A stretch of 64,000 bases of DNA from Cupriavidus sp. U2 (GTDB taxonomy: Bacteria > Pseudomonadota > Gammaproteobacteria > Burkholderiales > Burkholderiaceae): positions 426,348 through 490,347 of the forward strand of contig NZ_RCOG02000027.1 of the NCBI RefSeq assembly GCF_009663685.2, written 5' to 3'. The position numbers and the translations under genes are program-made. Positions within the stretch are counted from its first letter, which is position 1. The number at the start of each line of letters is the position of its first letter. Under the pieces are notes generated by a model that was given only the letters and a program-made list of their open reading frames with translations, made no database searches and was not told the DNA's origin. Shown one piece after another: positions 59,463 through 64,000 of this stretch.

Positions 59463-60377
59463 TCAGCCGAGATAGCGGCGACGCCAGAGGCCGGGCGCCA
59501 TGCCCGTGTGCCGCGTAAAGACGCGCGTGAAATGGCTCTGGTCGGAAAAGCCGCAGGCCACGGCGACCTCGGCCAGTGGCACGGCGGCGTCCCGCAGCAG
59601 CGCGCAAGCGTGTTCCAGCCGCTGGGACTGCAGCCACTGATAAGGCGTCTGCCCGGTGGTATCGCGAAAGGCGCGCGTGAAATGGCTGCGTGACAGCTGG
59701 CAGGCGTCGGCCACCTCGGCAATCGACAGGTCGCCGTCGAGCTTGGCGGCCAGCAGTTCCTTGGCGCGGGCCACGCTGCGCGGCGACAGCAGTCGGTTGA
59801 CCCTGCGCGATGCCACCGGCTCGTCGCCATACTGGCTGACCAGATGCACGCCGATGGTCAGGCTCAACTGGTCGATGAACAGCCGGCAGGCATGTTCGGG
59901 ATGGCTCAGCGCAGGCACCATCGCCTGGGCAAGGTGCGCCAGCACGGGGTCGGGCTGACCGGCGGTCTCGCGCAGGGCGCGTTGACGCACACGACCCATC
60001 TCGCTGCTGGTGCGCTCGATGAAGCTGCGCGGCAGCTCCATCAGGATGAAGTCGAAACGGGTCTGGTAATCGGCCTTGTAGTCCTCGGACAGGCTGCGGA
60101 CGTAGATGTCGCCGGCCGCGAAATCGTGCGTGCGCGCGTGGCGCCCGGCAATGATGCGGCGGCGGTGGCCGGCCGCGAGGGCGATGCCCGCCACAAAGCC
60201 GCGCTCGGCCGCCGGCATGGCGATCTGGCCCGACTGCAGGCGCGCGCTCTTGCGATAGAACTGGATGTCGCCGCCCGCAAGGGCCTGGTCGGCGCCGAGC
60301 TTGTCCGCGGAGCAGCCGAACGTATCGACCGGACCCGGCGGGACCATCGGGACGGAGGTGGTTTGGGTTGTCGACAT
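59463..60377 (-). CDS. AraC family transcriptional regulator
   Basis: 304 aa. The N-terminal part has no clear known ligand motif. The C-terminal HTH contains LSIAEVADACQLSRSHFTRAFRDTTGQTPYQWLQSQRLEHA and CGFSDQSHFTRVFTRHTGMAPGLWR (in pieces). Upstream of the orphan kinase in the same direction, 236 nt apart, so possibly not co-transcribed. Target unknown. Confidence 0.85.
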   Translation of the reverse strand: MSTTQTTSVPMVPPGPVDTFGCSADKLGADQALAGGDIQFYRKSARLQSGQIAMPAAERGFVAGIALAAGHRRRIIAGRHARTHDFAAGDIYVRSLSEDYKADYQTRFDFILMELPRSFIERTSSEMGRVRQRALRETAGQPDPVLAHLAQAMVPALSHPEHACRLFIDQLSLTIGVHLVSQYGDEPVASRRVNRLLSPRSVARAKELLAAKLDGDLSIAEVADACQLSRSHFTRAFRDTTGQTPYQWLQSQRLEHACALLRDAAVPLAEVAVACGFSDQSHFTRVFTRHTGMAPGLWRRRYLG

Positions 60378-60618
60378 GGCGAAAGTCCGCGATGAATCAC
60401 GATGATGCCGCCTGATTCTTACCAGATCCTTGCAGAAGCAGGCCGGCGCAGCATAGCACGCAGGCTGCGGCCACTGCCTGGCGCCCCCGCCGGATACCGC
60501 ACCATTCCGGGGCGGCGCCCGGCAGCCAGATCTTCTGATCTTCTGTCATCCCGGGCGGCCCCGGTTGGAGTAGGCTTCATGCTTGAGCCATTTCCCCAGC
60601 CCGCTCTGCCCGTCCTTC

Positions 60619-61680
60619 ATGAAGCCCTTTGTGCGCGTGGAAGACCGCCACGCCTTCGACACCATCATCGACGCGCGCTCGCCGGCCGAATTCGAGATCG
60701 ACCATATGCCGGGCGCGATCAACTGCCCCGTGCTCGACAACGAGGAGCGGCGCATCGTCGGTACGCTGTACAAGCAGGCCGGCGCCTTCGAGGCCCGCCG
60801 GCTGGGCGGCGCCCTGGTGGCCGCCAACCTGGCCCGCCACCTGCGCGGCCAGTTTGCCGAGCGCCCGCCTGACTGGCGGCCGCTGGTCTACTGCTGGCGC
60901 GGCGGGCTACGCAGCGGTGCGATGACCACCTGGATGCGCATGGTCGGCTGGGACGCCCAGCAGCTCGGCGGCGGTTACAAGTCGTGGCGGCGGCATGTCA
61001 TCGCCACCCTGGACACCCTGGCGCCGCAACTGCCGCTGGTGGTGATCTGTGGCGCCACGGGAAGCGGCAAGACCCGCGTGTTACAGGCCCTCGCGGCCCA
61101 CGGCCAACAAGTGGTCGATATCGAAGGGCTGGCGCGGCACAAGGGATCGCTGCTGGGCGCGCTGCCGGGCGTGCCGCAGCCCTCGCAGACCCGTTTCGAG
61201 ACGACACTGGCCGACGCCATCGAACACATTGACCTGTCCCGTCCGCTGTTTGTGGAAGGCGAAGGCGCGCGCATCGGCCAGCTCAACCTGCCTGTGCCGC
61301 TGGTGGCGCGCATGCGCGACAGCCTGTGCCTGGAGATCGACGTGCCGTTGCCCGCCCGGCTGGCCTTCCTGCTGCGTGACTACGCCTACCTGGGCGACCG
61401 TCCCGAATGGCTGGCCGGGCAGCTCGGACGGCTCAAGGCGCTGCACGGCAAGACCACCGTCGATGCCTGGCAGGCCATGGCGCGGGCCGGCAATCTCCCG
61501 GATCTGTTCGCCGAACTGGCCACCCGGCACTACGACCCGTCGTACGCGCGTTCGCAGCGCAGGCACTTTCATCGCTGGGACGATCGCATGACCATCGCGG
61601 CGGACACCCTGTCGGCCGACGGCATCGACGCGCTGGCGGCCGGCATTGCCGAGCAGGTCGGCGCGCGCTGGCCGGGGTAG
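60619..61680 (+). CDS. selU: tRNA 2-selenouridine synthase (MnmH/SelU)
   Basis: 353 aa from the ATG at 60619. A TTG start at 60583 is possible, but the family N-terminus fits 60619. Rhodanese domain with catalytic Cys92 (VYCWRGGLRSG), then a P-loop GATGSGKT at 145-152 and EGEGARIG in the ATPase half. It converts 2-thiouridine to 2-selenouridine at the tRNA wobble position via a geranylated intermediate and selenophosphate. The selenophosphate synthase selD must lie elsewhere. 240 bp upstream to the AraC gene hold no further gene. Confidence 0.92.
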   Translation: MKPFVRVEDRHAFDTIIDARSPAEFEIDHMPGAINCPVLDNEERRIVGTLYKQAGAFEARRLGGALVAANLARHLRGQFAERPPDWRPLVYCWRGGLRSGAMTTWMRMVGWDAQQLGGGYKSWRRHVIATLDTLAPQLPLVVICGATGSGKTRVLQALAAHGQQVVDIEGLARHKGSLLGALPGVPQPSQTRFETTLADAIEHIDLSRPLFVEGEGARIGQLNLPVPLVARMRDSLCLEIDVPLPARLAFLLRDYAYLGDRPEWLAGQLGRLKALHGKTTVDAWQAMARAGNLPDLFAELATRHYDPSYARSQRRHFHRWDDRMTIAADTLSADGIDALAAGIAEQVGARWPG

Positions 61681-61767
61681 ATACCTACTGCATCACACCG
61701 CGCCGCCGCCCGCGCCCGGAACGAAAGATGCGAGACCTCGCGCATACGGATCAACCGGAAGGCTGCA

Positions 61768-62034
61768 ATGGATCGCATGCGGTATAGCGATGACGACCTG
61801 GAGGCGCAACGGCAACAGGCCCTGATCGAACGAGACATATTCCCGGTGGACCACCGGATACAACGCCTGCGCCGCGAGATTCGCGCACGGCTGCGACATT
61901 TGCGCATCCTGAAGCGGAAAGGGTATCCGGTGGCGCATTCCGAGCGGCTGCTTGGACTGATGTGCCGGACGCTGGCCGTTGACCGCGCCTATCGGCGCGC
62001 GATGTTGAAGGCGATCCGGGGCCGCCTCCGATAA
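61768..62034 (+). CDS. small basic protein of unknown function
   Basis: 88 aa with GGAAGG before the ATG. About one third of residues are Arg, Lys or His, arranged in helices (RIQRLRREIRARLRHLRILKRKG). No membrane or signal segment. The charge pattern suggests a nucleic-acid or ribosome contact, or a small regulator, but I recognise no family. Confidence 0.65.
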   Translation: MDRMRYSDDDLEAQRQQALIERDIFPVDHRIQRLRREIRARLRHLRILKRKGYPVAHSERLLGLMCRTLAVDRAYRRAMLKAIRGRLR

Positions 62035-62237
62035 TTCACGGTCGCCCCGGCCACGCGGCGCTTCCATGTAAGGCCTACAATCGACCGGCAAATATGGGGG
62101 CCGGCGCCACGCCGGCCCGGCGGGCTGCCTGCCCGGTCGCCTCTGCGAATCCCGTGCCAAGACGGCTGGCAGAGCCCCCGGGTGCTTTGGCAGGAATCTT
62201 GCGGCGCGCCGTGCATGTGAACGCACCGCCCGCCGCC

Positions 62238-63290
62238 ATGGTCCCCGACGACACGCTCGGATCGCTGATCGCCCGTTATGACACGCCAGACGGCATGCCG
62301 CCGCCCGGCCACGGACAGACGCTTGCCCGCTGGCGATGCTTTTCGGACGTTGCCGCCACGCACGGCGCCGTCGCCATCAAGCTGTTCGAGGCACATGCCG
62401 ATGCGCTGGCCATTCTGCTGGAGGTCGCGCAAGCGCGCCCCCCACGCGATACGCGCTGGGCGGTGTGGGCCGCCGAGCCCCCCGATGCCCGCGTGCACGC
62501 GCGGGCCGCCATGGACACCGACATCCGCCCGCTGGCGGCGCGTACCGGCCTGGCTGGTGGCAGGCCGCTCCGGCTCGATGGCCGCAAGGCATGGTGCTCC
62601 GGCGCGCAAGCCGTATCGCATGCACTGGTCACCTGCCACGACGGCAACGGCGGTGCGCTGATGGCGGCCATCGACCTGCACGGCGCCGGGGTGCGCATCA
62701 CCAGCGAAGGCTGGCATGCCGTGGGCATGCGCGACACAGGCAGTGGCGACGTCATGCTGGATAACTGCCCCGCGCTGCAAATCGGCCCGGCAGGCGCCTA
62801 TCTGGACCGCCCCGGCTTCTGGCATGGCGGCGCGGGCATTGCCGCCTGCTGGTACGGCGCCGTGCTGCCGTTCGAGCAGGCCGTGCGGCGCGCGGTATGC
62901 CGCCATGGCGACCCCCATGCTGCCGCCCACCTGGGCGCCATCGACAGCGACCTGCGTGCGACAGCCGCGTTGCTGCGCGAAACCGCTGGCTGGATCGACG
63001 CACACCCCAAGGACGACGCCTACGTGCCGGCCATGCGTGTGCGCGCCACGGTCGAGGCCACCGTCCAGCGCGTGATGCAGCGCGCCGGCAACGTGCTGGG
63101 CGCAGGCCCACTGTGTCGCGACGCGCGGCTGGCCGCCCTGTTCGCGGACCTGCCCGTACTGCTGCGGCAAAGCCACGCGGAACGCGATCTGGCGTTGCTG
63201 GGAGACAGGCTGAGTCAGCGCACAGGCGGCGGCAAAGGCGGCGATGCCAGCGGCGCCACCGATGCCGGCGAGCGGGGCCACCGGCTATGA
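62238..63290 (+). CDS. acyl-CoA dehydrogenase-like protein
   Basis: 350 aa from the ATG at 62238. Upstream GTGs at 62214 and 62220 are alternatives, and ribosome sites are poor. The fold is recognised by the middle FAD-binding beta part (RKAWCSGAQAVSHALVTC) and the C-terminal helical bundle with two-Ala loop GAGPLCRDARLAALFADLP. The usual active-site Glu and N-terminal helices are weak or altered, so catalytic capacity is unclear. Overlaps the next ATG (ATGA) and forms an operon with a methyltransferase and a glycosyltransferase. Confidence 0.75.
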   Translation: MVPDDTLGSLIARYDTPDGMPPPGHGQTLARWRCFSDVAATHGAVAIKLFEAHADALAILLEVAQARPPRDTRWAVWAAEPPDARVHARAAMDTDIRPLAARTGLAGGRPLRLDGRKAWCSGAQAVSHALVTCHDGNGGALMAAIDLHGAGVRITSEGWHAVGMRDTGSGDVMLDNCPALQIGPAGAYLDRPGFWHGGAGIAACWYGAVLPFEQAVRRAVCRHGDPHAAAHLGAIDSDLRATAALLRETAGWIDAHPKDDAYVPAMRVRATVEATVQRVMQRAGNVLGAGPLCRDARLAALFADLPVLLRQSHAERDLALLGDRLSQRTGGGKGGDASGATDAGERGHRL

Positions 63291-63889
63291 CGCCCCCGGA
63301 CGCCACCACCGACTTCCATGCCATCTTCGAGCAGGACGACCCCTGGGGTCTGGCTTCGCTCTGGTACGAGGCGCGCAAGCGCGATCTGCTGATGGCTGCG
63401 CTGCCTGAGCCGCGCTATGCCCGGGCGCTGGAAGCGGGCTGCGCCACGGGCCTGCTGACCGAGCGGCTGGCCGCGCGCTGCGACGCGCTGCTTGCCATCG
63501 ACATGATGCCACGCGCCATCGAACGAACCCGTGCGCGCGTGGCAGGCCTGCCGCAGGTCGAGACGCGCGTGGCAGCCCTGCCCGGTGGGTGGCCGGCCGG
63601 CCGCTTCGACCTGATCGTGCTGAGCGAGCTTGGCTACTACTTCGATCGCGAGCCGTGGCTGCAGACGGTGGCGCACGCCGCCCAGGCACTCACGCCTGCC
63701 GGCACCATCGTGGCCTGCCACTGGCTGCGCCCGTTCGCGGAGCGCGTCCAATCCACCCGTCACGTGCACGCCGCGATTGCGCGCCGGCCGGGCCTGCATC
63801 GGCATGTTCGGCATATCGAGCCGGACTTCCTGCTTGATGTCTGGTCGCGCAACCCCGAGCCGCTGCGCAGCCGGGAGCCCATGCGATGA
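63287..63889 (+). CDS. SAM-dependent methyltransferase, class I
   Basis: 200 aa. Motif I ALEAGCATGLLTERLA (near 46-60) with acidic Asp in AIDMMP, and motif II-like FDLIVLSELGYYF. It resembles the small NodS-type group. Starts in the stop of the acyl-CoA dehydrogenase-like gene and overlaps the glycosyltransferase by 4 bp. Substrate unknown. Possibly acts on the product of the neighbouring glycosyltransferase. Confidence 0.85.
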   Translation: MTPPDATTDFHAIFEQDDPWGLASLWYEARKRDLLMAALPEPRYARALEAGCATGLLTERLAARCDALLAIDMMPRAIERTRARVAGLPQVETRVAALPGGWPAGRFDLIVLSELGYYFDREPWLQTVAHAAQALTPAGTIVACHWLRPFAERVQSTRHVHAAIARRPGLHRHVRHIEPDFLLDVWSRNPEPLRSREPMR

Positions 63890-64000
63890 TCGGCGTCGTA
63901 GTGCCCGTCCACAACGAGGAAGCCAGTCTGGAGGCGTGCCTGCTCGCGCTGCGCGCCGCCGCGGTGCACCCTGGCCTTGAGGGCGAACCGGTGATGCTGG
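63886..64000 (+). CDS. family 2 glycosyltransferase, N-terminal part (3' end outside window)
   Basis: 38 codons present before the window ends. MIGVVVPVHNEEASLEACLLALRAA is the GT-A nucleotide-binding start of family 2 glycosyltransferases. ATGA overlap with the methyltransferase gene. Donor and acceptor cannot be inferred from this fragment. Confidence 0.8.
   Translation, partial: MIGVVVPVHNEEASLEACLLALRAAAVHPGLEGEPVML

Overview
The DNA is GC-rich with strong codon bias. The mix of Bug-type periplasmic binding protein, Gram-negative porin, many LysR, AraC and GntR regulators, NodT-type outer membrane lipoproteins and DUF1289 points to a Burkholderiaceae chromosome or chromid, most likely Cupriavidus or a close relative (inference; no rRNA or other marker gene is present). 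I see no insertion sequence, prophage, CRISPR array, tRNA or rRNA gene. LAYOUT. 1-5.6 kb: end of a metallophosphoesterase, a di-haem cytochrome c peroxidase, a chemotaxis receptor whose natural start codon reads ATC, the NO-response membrane protein NnrS behind an NsrR-like operator, and a small exported NTF2-like protein. 5.7-10.5 kb: sensory block with a PAS histidine kinase facing a bacteriophytochrome kinase and its receiver protein. 10.6-16.2 kb: NCS1 transporter plus Asp/Glu/hydantoin-type racemase with a GntR regulator, then a LysR-MFS pair. 16.3-24.3 kb: a haem-oxygenase-fold protein, then a catabolic island (MFS, alpha/beta hydrolase, porin, AraC regulator, beta-keto acid cleavage enzyme, DUF1289, Bug protein) whose two promoters share one spacing-exact architecture. 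24.4-26.9 kb: ArsR-SRPBCC pair with a probably leaderless, self-overlapping operator, then the divergent argP-lysE exporter pair. 27-31.7 kb: acyl-CoA ligase, TauD/TfdA dioxygenase and quinone oxidoreductase operon with a divergent AraC regulator. 31.9-53.7 kb: a large envelope/efflux island: a six-gene operon (small membrane protein, AI-2E transporter, NodT lipoprotein, HlyD, DUF2955, K+ channel), ppk2, a second operon led by an RRM protein and containing a complete RND pump plus three exported proteins, a lone receiver, a FixJ-type regulator with a kinase lacking a sensor domain, a SYLF lipoprotein, the DUF2950/DUF3300 pair and an outer membrane barrel. 54-58.1 kb: TonB-dependent siderophore receptor, PiuC hydroxylase and FMN-dependent hydroxy-acid oxidase. 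58.3-64 kb: orphan soluble kinase, AraC regulator, tRNA 2-selenouridine synthase, a small basic protein, then an acyl-CoA dehydrogenase-like, methyltransferase and family-2 glycosyltransferase run that leaves the window. HOW IT FITS. The strongest new signal is an inverted repeat, TTGGNCC-NN-GGNCCAA, in four separate intergenic regions of the 32-53.7 kb island. It lies upstream of both efflux operons, ppk2, the lone receiver, DUF3300/DUF2950 and the outer membrane barrel. I infer one regulon, with the locally encoded FixJ-type regulator (47314-47937) as the best candidate binder. The second strongest is the pair of matched AraC promoters at 17248-17312 and 21803-21867, which join the MFS/porin side and the beta-keto acid cleavage side into one predicted pathway of unknown substrate.
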